Shown: positions 6,601 through 12,287 of the stretch, piece by piece
Position numbering within the stretch: position 1 is the stretch's first letter
Layout: the number at the start of each line of letters is the position of its first letter
Assembly (NCBI GenBank): GCA_913052655.1
Contig: CAJXFN010000010.1
Coordinates: forward strand, 1-17,518
DNA from: an uncultured Flavobacteriales bacterium
Lineage (GTDB): Bacteria > Bacteroidota > Bacteroidia > Flavobacteriales > BACL11
Direction of reading: 5' to 3'
Length of the DNA: 17,518 nucleotides
Notes under the pieces: generated by a model
Databases searched by the model: none
Told to the model about the DNA's origin: nothing
Seen by the model: only the letters and a program-made list of their open reading frames with translations
Position numbers and translations under genes: made by a program

Positions 6601-8573
6601 AGTGATTTATATACTTTTTGAGATGATGTATATCCTGATAAAGTAATCCAAATTTTATCAGGATCAGTAGGATGAACAGCAATATAAGTTATAGTTTTAT
6701 TCGGTAAACCAGAACTAATGTCACTCCATGAGTTACCTCCATTATTTGTAACATATAAATCTGCGCCATCAGCAAAGTAAATTCTTGAAGGATTGGATTT
6801 TGAAATGGCTATTTCATCAATTCTGTTTCCATTAGTTACTCCATTTGTAATTGTATTCCAATTATTACCACCGTCGGTAGATTTATATAGTTCATCGTAA
6901 CCAATGTAAATTATGTTAGGATCGTTTCTATCAAGAATATAAGGGGTTTCCCAAGCTCCATTGTTAGCTGGAGCTATACTTGTAAAACTATTACCTCCAT
7001 TTGTAGATTTTCTTATATCTCCATAATATAATGCTCCATACATAATATTTGAATTAGTATAATCAATTATGCATTCCATTCCATCTCCACCAATTACGGG
7101 ATCCCAATTATTTCCATCTTTCAAAAAGGTACCATTATCTTGAGAACCAGTAATTACTAAATCTTGTACAGTTTGTGAAACACCAAGACTATAAAATTGG
7201 GTTATTTGTAAACCATCTGAAATATCTGTCCAATTATTACCATTATCAGAAGATACATACAGTCCACCATCATTTCCAGAATATATATAATCATTAATTG
7301 GATTATACTTTAACATATGTTCATCCGCATGCATGTATGTAGTTCCACTCGCTCCATACCAATGAGTATTTATGTTCCAGCTTTGTCCTCCATCAATAGA
7401 CTTCCATGTATTTACTCCTCCTACGAATAATATATTTTCATCATTAGGGTCACAAGCAAAAGCTAAATCATACCAAGCTTGACCATCAGTGTCTGATCCT
7501 GTTACTGACCATCCCAAAAGATTAGGAGAGTTAGATTGTTGATTCCAGTTTTGACCTTCATCAAGAGATTTATAAACAGCATAAAATCCATTATTATTAT
7601 CACCGAAAAGCGCATACACTACAGAAGGATTATCTGGTGTAACTGCCACACATGCCCTGACAACAGATGAAGTTGATGGTAAACCTGAACCAGATTGACT
7701 CCATGTAATACCATTGTCAATAGATTTGTATATTGAAGTACTACCCTTTGATGCACCATATACTATATTGGAGTTTGTAGTATGAAATTCTATATCAGTC
7801 ATATTTACAGAAGAGAAAGTATTAGTAAAATTTACACCACTATCATCAGAGCGATAAATCCCATTTGAAGTTGATACAATAATTACATTAGTGTTTATTG
7901 GATCTATAAGAACTCTATTTCCTCTATAGTAGTTAGTGATATTGAAAGAAAGGCCGGTAGTATTAAATGTATTTCCACCATCATTAGATTTCATAAGTCC
8001 ATAAGAATATGTATCACCACCATCTCTATCTCCAGTTATTATAAAAATTTCATCAGGATTAGAGGGATTTATTGCAATATCAGAAACCCCTAAATTATTC
8101 AAAAAATCTGTGGATGTGCTCCAAGTTTGTCCACCATTATCAGATTTCCAAAAACCTCCAGCTGGTGCTCCTACATAAAGCTTATTCGGATCAGTTGGGT
8201 GAAATGATATAGTGTTAACTCTTCCTATTCCTCTTTTATCTCCATTTCCTTGAATAGGTACATTAACTGGTCCAACTTGAGTCCAAACATTGTTAGAATA
8301 TGGAATAGAATTATTTTGTAATCTTAAATATTCCTCATAAAGTATCTCTGGTCTAATCTCACCATCAGGATAAACTCTTTTTTCTATAAAATTCTCCCAA
8401 CGTTTATATTGTTTCCAACCTTTACCTTTTTCATAAGGCTTATTATTCCAATATTTATTAAACTCTTCTTGTATTTCATAGAAGTTTTTATTTGGATTTT
8501 GCAAATCTTCAGTCCATTTTTGTGAATAAACAACTAAAGGAAATAAAAAGATAATTAGAAACTTTTTTCTCAT
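3660..8573 (-). CDS. Giant T9SS cargo: Asp-box propeller, PKD, CUB and Cys-repeat protein
   Basis: A 1637-residue secreted protein. Signal peptide 1-18 (ends VVYSQ). Residues about 95-745 form a sortilin/VPS10- or exo-sialidase-like beta-propeller region with eleven Asp boxes (SxDxGxxW), for example at 144, 242, 284, 336, 392, 441, 565 and 657. Two PKD domains (about 755-832 and 963-1042, each with WDFGDGNTS) flank a CUB-like domain (843-957, DYVEIFDG). An Ig-like segment (1045-1102) and a beta-rich domain (1103-1242) follow. Next come five Cys-pair repeats (1263-1511), an SprB-type repeat (1515-1588, SPYTYDIYG..GIYYFIVTDAIGC) and a C-terminal T9SS sorting tail (about 1595-1637, KIVDILGREV..IYKDGTVERKILFE). 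It should cross the outer membrane by T9SS and be surface-bound or released. No catalytic residues for sialidase or protease were recognised; adhesion or glycan/protein binding is inferred. It begins 14 bp after uvrC. Confidence 0.88.
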   Translation of the reverse strand: MRKKFLIIFLFPLVVYSQKWTEDLQNPNKNFYEIQEEFNKYWNNKPYEKGKGWKQYKRWENFIEKRVYPDGEIRPEILYEEYLRLQNNSIPYSNNVWTQVGPVNVPIQGNGDKRGIGRVNTISFHPTDPNKLYVGAPAGGFWKSDNGGQTWSTSTDFLNNLGVSDIAINPSNPDEIFIITGDRDGGDTYSYGLMKSNDGGNTFNTTGLSFNITNYYRGNRVLIDPINTNVIIVSTSNGIYRSDDSGVNFTNTFSSVNMTDIEFHTTNSNIVYGASKGSTSIYKSIDNGITWSQSGSGLPSTSSVVRACVAVTPDNPSVVYALFGDNNNGFYAVYKSLDEGQNWNQQSNSPNLLGWSVTGSDTDGQAWYDLAFACDPNDENILFVGGVNTWKSIDGGQSWNINTHWYGASGTTYMHADEHMLKYNPINDYIYSGNDGGLYVSSDNGNNWTDISDGLQITQFYSLGVSQTVQDLVITGSQDNGTFLKDGNNWDPVIGGDGMECIIDYTNSNIMYGALYYGDIRKSTNGGNSFTSIAPANNGAWETPYILDRNDPNIIYIGYDELYKSTDGGNNWNTITNGVTNGNRIDEIAISKSNPSRIYFADGADLYVTNNGGNSWSDISSGLPNKTITYIAVHPTDPDKIWITLSGYTSSQKVYKSLDGGNSWTNYSGTLPNIPVNTIVLDENSNSETLYIGTDLGVFIRDNNSSDWSNFNNLTLPNVIVSELEIQYQSNKLIAATYGRGLWSIDLQITSPPSADFFASDSIFCNVPATVDFTNTSFFSNSYYWDFGDGNTSTSTNPSHTYTSFGTYTVSLIATGPLGVDSIISQSLIDINANNPCIITMVTGNSTQTACSGTLYDVGGPNGNYFDNNDSWVTISPIGASQVTIDFLTFDLENSTNCIYDYVEIFDGNSINSPSLGQFCNNSPGTISSSGGAITILLHADAGVNGQGFEMDWTCTYPSAPPVTLFEASDTMSCSGTINFTDLSSNGPTSWFWDFGDGNTSNLQNPSHTYQTGGIYSVSLTTTNQYGTNIYSLIDYVNIMDLNLSLIPDSACGSSSLILQSNSSNNNVKWYSDPLGQNLLFSGPIFTTPVLNNSTTYYAQAEMNFANIFGGPSDNTFGAGGAYQGNRHLIFDNYTPSKLVSVLVYAYSDGNRTIELRNSSGTILKDTNVFIPSSINNGYRLYLNFDLPVQNDLQLGINGNNNDMFRNSTGAQFPYNISNIISITGTNASAGYYYFFYDWEIEKESCNTNLIPVEAIILEDYISTQNIDLCNGGSITVGNNTYNSTGLYTDVFSSINGCDSIIITDLTVGNTTASTNNVSICSGSYYSVGSSIYTLTGQYSDTLSNGTCDSIINTNLTVYPILSSQQNYSICLGDSVLISGQYYTTPVIIQDTFISVSGCDSIVTHQINVTQSSVQTNLQNICNGQTYTINNNVYSQQGSYTDILTNSYGCDSIVNTILTVYPTHNVSNNVDICLGDSIVVGNNVYNTDGIYTDILTNGYICDSIVITYLSVSDLSSSLSLNGTDIDASALNGVSPYTYDIYGPNGLLSSSTSNGGVLQFTPLINGIYYFIVTDAIGCVSDTSFMYVDFAATSIYEQINFSEIDKIVDILGREVPFRKNTLLIFIYKDGTVERKILFE
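4041..4784 (-). repeat. Five tandem Cys-pair repeats (about 49 residues each) in the T9SS cargo
   Basis: Each unit has the pattern C-x-G ... YxxxGxYxDxxxxxxxCDSIxxxxLxV. Cysteine pairs are at residues 1270/1298, 1321/1348, 1371/1399, 1422/1450 and 1473/1501, a nearly constant spacing of 27-28, so one disulfide per unit is likely. The third unit diverges most (TTPVIIQDTF replaces the usual GxYxD stretch). The repeat is of a kind common in Bacteroidota surface proteins, probably a spacer or adhesive stalk in front of the sorting tail. At the DNA level the recurring CDSI codons give repeated ACTATCACA-like strings on the + strand. Confidence 0.8.
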
Positions 8574-8587
8574 AATATTTTTTTTTA

Positions 8588-10381
8588 TTACTGCAAATTT
8601 AATATTAATTTTTCATACTTTTTAATACCTATCATTTTCACAATTTCATCTTTTTGGGCCTCTTTAATTTTTTTTATACTCCCAAAATGATTAATTAGTT
8701 TCATAACTGTTTTCTCTCCAATACCATCAATTACATCTAGTGATGAACTAAATGCCTCTTTACTTCTTTTATTTTTGTGATGCCTCAGCCCAAATCTGTG
8801 CGCTTCATTTCTCAAGTATTGAATAATTCTTAAACTCTCAGATCTTTTATCTAAATAAATAGGTATAGGATCATTTAAAAAGAAAATCTCTTCTAATTTT
8901 TTAGCTATACCAATTATTTCTATTTGACCTAAAAGATCTAATTTTTCTAAACTTTTTGCAGCGGAATTTAATTGTCCTTTACCACCGTCAATAACAATTA
9001 GTTGAGGCAATTCTACTTTCTCTTCTAACATACGTCTATATCTTCGAAAAACTACCTCTTCCATAGATTTATAATCATCAGGTCCCTTTACAGTTTTAAT
9101 ATTAAAATGACGATAGTCTTTCTTTGATGGTTTTCCATTTTTAAAAACAACACATGCAGCTGCAGCATTAGTTCCTTGAAAATTAGAGTTATCAAAACAT
9201 TCGATATGTGTTGGTTTCTGTTTTAAATTTAAATCTTTTTGAAGCTGTTCTACAATACGTTTTTGAGAAGATTTTTCTCTGATTTTTTCCTTTTTCTTCA
9301 ATTTATCATACTGCATATATTTAGCATTTCTTAAAGACAACTCAATCAATTTAAATTTATCTCCAATTTTAGGATTAGTCACCTTTGCATTTGACCACAA
9401 ATTTTCTAGAGAGATAGAACTGTAAATCTCTTTAGAGTTAGAATTAAATCGATCTCTAATCTCCGTAATTGCGTAAATCAACAATTCTTTATTTGTTTCC
9501 TGAAGTTTCTTTTTTATTTCAATTGTATGTGTTTGGATTATAGCTCCATTTGATATCTTTAAATAGTTAATAAATGCATATTCTGAATCAGAAATAATAC
9601 TAAAAACATCCACATTATTTATTTTGGTATTTACAATAGTAGATTTTGCTTGATAATTATTCAACAAATCTATTTTTTCTTTAACAGATTGAGCCTTTTC
9701 AAATTCTAAATTTTTAGAATAATGTTTCATTCTTTCTTTAAGAATAGAGATCACTGATCTTATATCTCCTTTTAAAATCTGTTTTAAATGATCAATTCCA
9801 AGATTATAACTTTTTTCTGATTGAAATCCCTCACAAGGAGCTAAACAATTCCCTATGTGATATTCTAAACAAAGTTTAAATTTCTTCTTCTTTATATTTT
9901 CCTTATTGAGATTGAGATTACAATTACGTAGAGGATAAAGTTGATTAATAAAATCTAATAAAGTTCTCACTAATTTCACAGAAGTATATGGACCAAAATA
10001 TAGAGAACCATCCTTAATAATTTTTCTGGTAGAAAATACTCTAGGGAAAGTCTCGTTTTTAATACAAATAAAAGGATAAGTCTTGTCATCCTTAAGCATT
10101 ACATTATATCTTGGTTGATATTTCTTTATCAGATTATTTTCTAGAAGTAAAGCATCCATTTCAGTAGGAACAATAAAATACTTAATATCCTTTACTTTAG
10201 ATACCATTAATCTTGTTTTTGCGTAATGATGTTCCTGAAAAAAATAAGAGGAAACCCTCTTCTTCAAATCTTTTGCCTTGCCAATATATAGAATCTTGTT
10301 ACTATTATCAAAAAACTGATATATTCCTATCTGTTTAGGTAAATTTTGTAGTTTTTCTTTTATTTCTTCTGAGATTGTCAT
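8588..10381 (-). CDS. uvrC: UvrABC excinuclease subunit C
   Basis: Makes the two incisions flanking a lesion during nucleotide excision repair, recruited by UvrB. The 597-residue length is normal. Domains in order: GIY-YIG nuclease for the 3' incision (GIY 19-21, YIG 32-34, R42, E81 in LLLENNLIKKYQPRYN); a four-Cys cluster C154, C171, C179, C183 with spacing matching the reported [4Fe-4S] ligands; a UvrB-binding UVR helix pair (about 208-243, FEKAQSVKEKI); an RNase H-like 5'-incision domain (ECFDNSNFQGT with D397, IVIDGGKGQL with D465, H535 in GLRHHKNKRSK); and a tandem helix-hairpin-helix (about 548-595, IDGIGEKTVMKLINHFGS). All key residues look intact. The ATG at 10379-10381 gives the expected N-terminus. 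The large T9SS gene follows 14 bp downstream, so read-through is likely. Confidence 0.97.
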   Translation of the reverse strand: MTISEEIKEKLQNLPKQIGIYQFFDNSNKILYIGKAKDLKKRVSSYFFQEHHYAKTRLMVSKVKDIKYFIVPTEMDALLLENNLIKKYQPRYNVMLKDDKTYPFICIKNETFPRVFSTRKIIKDGSLYFGPYTSVKLVRTLLDFINQLYPLRNCNLNLNKENIKKKKFKLCLEYHIGNCLAPCEGFQSEKSYNLGIDHLKQILKGDIRSVISILKERMKHYSKNLEFEKAQSVKEKIDLLNNYQAKSTIVNTKINNVDVFSIISDSEYAFINYLKISNGAIIQTHTIEIKKKLQETNKELLIYAITEIRDRFNSNSKEIYSSISLENLWSNAKVTNPKIGDKFKLIELSLRNAKYMQYDKLKKKEKIREKSSQKRIVEQLQKDLNLKQKPTHIECFDNSNFQGTNAAAACVVFKNGKPSKKDYRHFNIKTVKGPDDYKSMEEVVFRRYRRMLEEKVELPQLIVIDGGKGQLNSAAKSLEKLDLLGQIEIIGIAKKLEEIFFLNDPIPIYLDKRSESLRIIQYLRNEAHRFGLRHHKNKRSKEAFSSSLDVIDGIGEKTVMKLINHFGSIKKIKEAQKDEIVKMIGIKKYEKLILNLQ

Positions 10382-10539
10382 TGAGATAAAACTAATTGAG
10401 AATCTAATTCAAATCTTATAATATCTACAAAACAGATTGGATTATTGTAAAAATTTCTGACCATAAAAAAGCATAAATATTGAGGAGATTTCAGATTAAA
10501 ATTAGAAAAAAGAATAAAAAATAAAAAGTATCTCTTCAT
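10378..10539 (-). CDS. Possible 53-codon ORF overlapping the uvrC start (doubtful)
   Basis: An uninterrupted frame from the ATG at 10537-10539 to a TGA at 10378-10380 that overlaps the uvrC start as ATGA, the classic arrangement for translational coupling. The predicted peptide starts MKRYFLFFILFSNFN, which looks like the beginning of a signal peptide, and ends ELDSQLVLSQ. I do not recognise it. Phe, Asn, Ile and Leu dominate, as expected when noncoding A+T-rich DNA is translated, and no ribosome binding site is obvious. It could be a leader peptide coupling translation to uvrC, the decayed 5' end of a lost exported-protein gene, or chance. Confidence 0.25.
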   Translation of the reverse strand: MKRYFLFFILFSNFNLKSPQYLCFFMVRNFYNNPICFVDIIRFELDSQLVLSQ

Positions 10540-10545
10540 AGTGTG

Positions 10546-10553
10546 TAAATATA
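10546..10553 (-). promoter_or_regulatory. Candidate -7 element for uvrC
   Basis: The minus strand reads TATATTTA, seven of eight positions matching TAnnTTTG if n is free, with A in place of the final G. Transcription would begin near 10539, giving uvrC a leader of about 160 nt that contains the small frame described at 10378-10539. No -33 TTG is visible. It nearly abuts the opposing element at 10555-10562. Confidence 0.3.
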
Positions 10554-10554
10554 G

Positions 10555-10562
10555 TATTTTTG
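10555..10562 (+). promoter_or_regulatory. Bacteroidota-type -7 element for the sulfotransferase-like gene
   Basis: TATTTTTG is an exact TAnnTTTG match 23 bp upstream of the ATG at 10586, implying a short leader of roughly 17 nt. No convincing -33 element is seen. The rest of the 204-bp gap between uvrC and this gene is very A-rich and shows no terminator or riboswitch-like structure by eye. Confidence 0.45.
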
Positions 10563-10585
10563 AAAAAATTAAATTTTAGTATCAG

Positions 10586-11362
10586 ATGATTATTAGCCAT
10601 AAATATAAGTTTTTGTTTATTGGATTACCATTTTCAGCATCTTCTGCAATAACAAAAGAATTACACAAAGAATATGAAGGGAAACCTTTGCTAAGAAAAC
10701 ACTCTTTACATCATGATTTCTTAAAAGTATCCTCTAAAGAAGAAAGAAAATATTTTGTATTTGCTGTATTAAGAAACCCAATGGAAATTGCTGTTACAGT
10801 ATATGAAAAAATGAGAGCTAATGCAAAAGGAAATTTTACAAACCCTAAGTTATTTACAGAAAATGGAGGACATATAAATAAAAAACAAAGAGAAAGATTT
10901 AATTTCATTCACGAAAAAAATGCAAGTTTTCAGGAATATTTTAAAAAATTCTTTAAGATTCCATTTGATAACTACGCAAGTATAACTTTAGATAATTGTG
11001 ATTTTATAATAAGATATGAAAATTTAACTGAAGATTATAAAATCGCCTTACAAAAAGCTGGTGTGAAAAATCCAAAAGATCTTCCATTAGCTAACAAAAC
11101 TGTTGGAAAAAAGAAAAATTTAAATGAATATTACACAGAAGATATACAAAGTCTAGCTTTATTTGTTTTTGGCCCCTTTTTAGAAAAATATAATTATGAT
11201 ATTCCAAAAAATTGGAAGTTTAAAAACATTCCATTCTCTGCTTATTTCCTATTTAAAATTGGAGGTATTATAAGAAAGTGGAAATGGAAATTAAAAAAAC
11301 ACTCAAACCGAAAAAGTATAGAAGGTACTATTTATGGCAATATTCAAAGAGAAGAAATATAG
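10586..11362 (+). CDS. Sulfotransferase-family protein
   Basis: A 258-residue protein with the layout of PAPS-dependent sulfotransferases of the carbohydrate (Sulfotransfer_2-like) type, which move sulfate from PAPS to a glycan or other hydroxyl. KFLFIGLPFSASSAI (8-22) occupies the 5'-phosphosulfate loop position (strand 1, then loop with Ser residues, then helix). FAVLRNPMEIAVTVYEKM (59-76) matches the 3'-phosphate motif LRxPxExAxSxYxxM. FIIRYENLTEDY (140-151) is the usual RYEDL strand, and TEDIQSLALFVFGPFLEKYNYD (184-205) the C-terminal YxxDxxLf--fy-yD element. The lysine common in the P-loop (PKxGxT) is absent, with FSAS in its place, so activity is uncertain. The C-terminus (about 217-240) is amphipathic and basic (IRKWKWKLKKHSNRK) and may touch a membrane. 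It stands alone on the + strand between uvrC and lspA, ending 2 bp from the lspA stop; no PAPS-synthesis genes are nearby. Confidence 0.65.
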   Translation: MIISHKYKFLFIGLPFSASSAITKELHKEYEGKPLLRKHSLHHDFLKVSSKEERKYFVFAVLRNPMEIAVTVYEKMRANAKGNFTNPKLFTENGGHINKKQRERFNFIHEKNASFQEYFKKFFKIPFDNYASITLDNCDFIIRYENLTEDYKIALQKAGVKNPKDLPLANKTVGKKKNLNEYYTEDIQSLALFVFGPFLEKYNYDIPKNWKFKNIPFSAYFLFKIGGIIRKWKWKLKKHSNRKSIEGTIYGNIQREEI

Positions 11363-11364
11363 TC

Positions 11365-11901
11365 TTACTTAAAATAAGATCTGTAAAAAAGTATTAAAGA
11401 TACTATTCCAACAAAGATGCCAGAATCTGCAATATTAAAAATAGGCCTAAAGAAAATAAAATGATCACCTCCCCAAAAAGGAATCCAATCTGGTAAAAAA
11501 TATGATTCTCCTGTTAATGGAAAATATAACATATCTACAACTTTTCCATAAAATACAACATCTCCAAAAAATACACTATCCACAATATTTCCTAGTGCTC
11601 CTCCAATAATTAACCCAAAACAAATCAATAATCCTGATGGGAATTTAGTAGATTTAGTTAGCTTATGTACATAAAAAACACCCCAAGTAACAACACAAAT
11701 TCTGAATAATGTAAGGAATAATTTCCCATATTCTCCACCAAACTCAAGACCATAAGCCATTCCATTATTTTCAATATAATGTAATCTAAACCAATCAAAT
11801 ATACGAATTTCTTCTCCTAAATACATATTGGTTTTTACCCAATATTTAGATAATTGATCTAAAAATAATATAATAAAAGTGGTGAGGTATACCTTTTTCA
11901 A
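11365..11901 (-). CDS. lspA: Lipoprotein signal peptidase (signal peptidase II)
   Basis: An inner-membrane aspartic peptidase that removes the signal peptide from diacylglyceryl-modified prolipoproteins. At 178 residues it has four hydrophobic segments (about 5-22, 60-78, 88-108, 154-174). Conserved pieces include FLDQLSKYWV (13-22), IENNGMAYG (43-51), GGALGNIVDS (100-109) and the catalytic dyad D123 (VVDMLYFP) and D159 (FNIADSGI). The insert between the two aspartates (LPDWIPFWGGDHFIFFRP) is typical of the Bacteroidota form. The start is TTG at 11899-11901: no ATG or GTG occurs in frame between it and the upstream in-frame stop at 11926-11928, and the next ATG (M26) would lose D15. No Shine-Dalgarno is visible; the gene starts 5 bp after the dksA-like stop, so translational coupling is likely. 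It is the last gene of the ileS operon. Confidence 0.95.
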   Translation of the reverse strand: MKKVYLTTFIILFLDQLSKYWVKTNMYLGEEIRIFDWFRLHYIENNGMAYGLEFGGEYGKLFLTLFRICVVTWGVFYVHKLTKSTKFPSGLLICFGLIIGGALGNIVDSVFFGDVVFYGKVVDMLYFPLTGESYFLPDWIPFWGGDHFIFFRPIFNIADSGIFVGIVSLILFYRSYFK

Positions 11902-11906
11902 AGTGT

Positions 11907-12284
11907 TTATTGTGCTCTTTTTGCCTCAATAGATAACGTAGCGTGAGGAACTAATTTTAATCTTTCTTTGCTTATAAGTTTTCCTGTAACTCTACAAATT
12001 CCATATGTTTTATTTTCTATACGAATCAGAGCATTACTAAGATTCTTTATAAATTTCTCTTGCCTCATTGCAAGTTTCATATTCTCATCCTTAGACAAAG
12101 TAGATGACCCTTCTTCAAAAGCTTTAAATGTTGGAGAAGTATCATCGGTACCATTGTCAGAATCGTTAGAATAAGCTGCTTGTAATAAAGACAAATCTTG
12201 TTTTGCGGATTCAATTTTCTTTTCAATTAACTCCTTAAATTCGGCTAGTTCCGCCTCTGTATAACAAACTTTTTCTTCAGACAT
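11907..12284 (-). CDS. TraR/DksA-family RNA polymerase-binding regulator, degenerate zinc finger
   Basis: A 125-residue member of the DksA/TraR family, which enter the RNA polymerase secondary channel and, with ppGpp, modulate promoters such as those of rRNA. Residues about 9-38 and 65-92 form the two helices of the coiled-coil, joined by an acidic tip (DSDNGTDDTSPT, 41-52). YGICRVTGKLISKERLKLVPHATLS (94-118) aligns with the zinc-finger region of E. coli DksA. Only C97 of the four Cys ligands remains: the other positions are T100, S118 and A121. Such Cys-poor versions are common in Bacteroidota as far as I know. The gene lies 3 bp after ileS and 5 bp before lspA, a conserved trio in this phylum. 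Whether ppGpp acts on it cannot be told from sequence. Confidence 0.9.
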   Translation of the reverse strand: MSEEKVCYTEAELAEFKELIEKKIESAKQDLSLLQAAYSNDSDNGTDDTSPTFKAFEEGSSTLSKDENMKLAMRQEKFIKNLSNALIRIENKTYGICRVTGKLISKERLKLVPHATLSIEAKRAQ

Positions 12285-12287
12285 ATT

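Noticed and set aside
10711..10908. Open frame on the minus strand inside the sulfotransferase-like gene
   Set aside because: Antisense shadow of a better-supported frame with family motifs; no start context or neighbours.
11968..12174. Open frame on the plus strand inside the dksA-like gene
   Set aside because: Antisense shadow; the minus-strand protein is a recognised family member in an operon.
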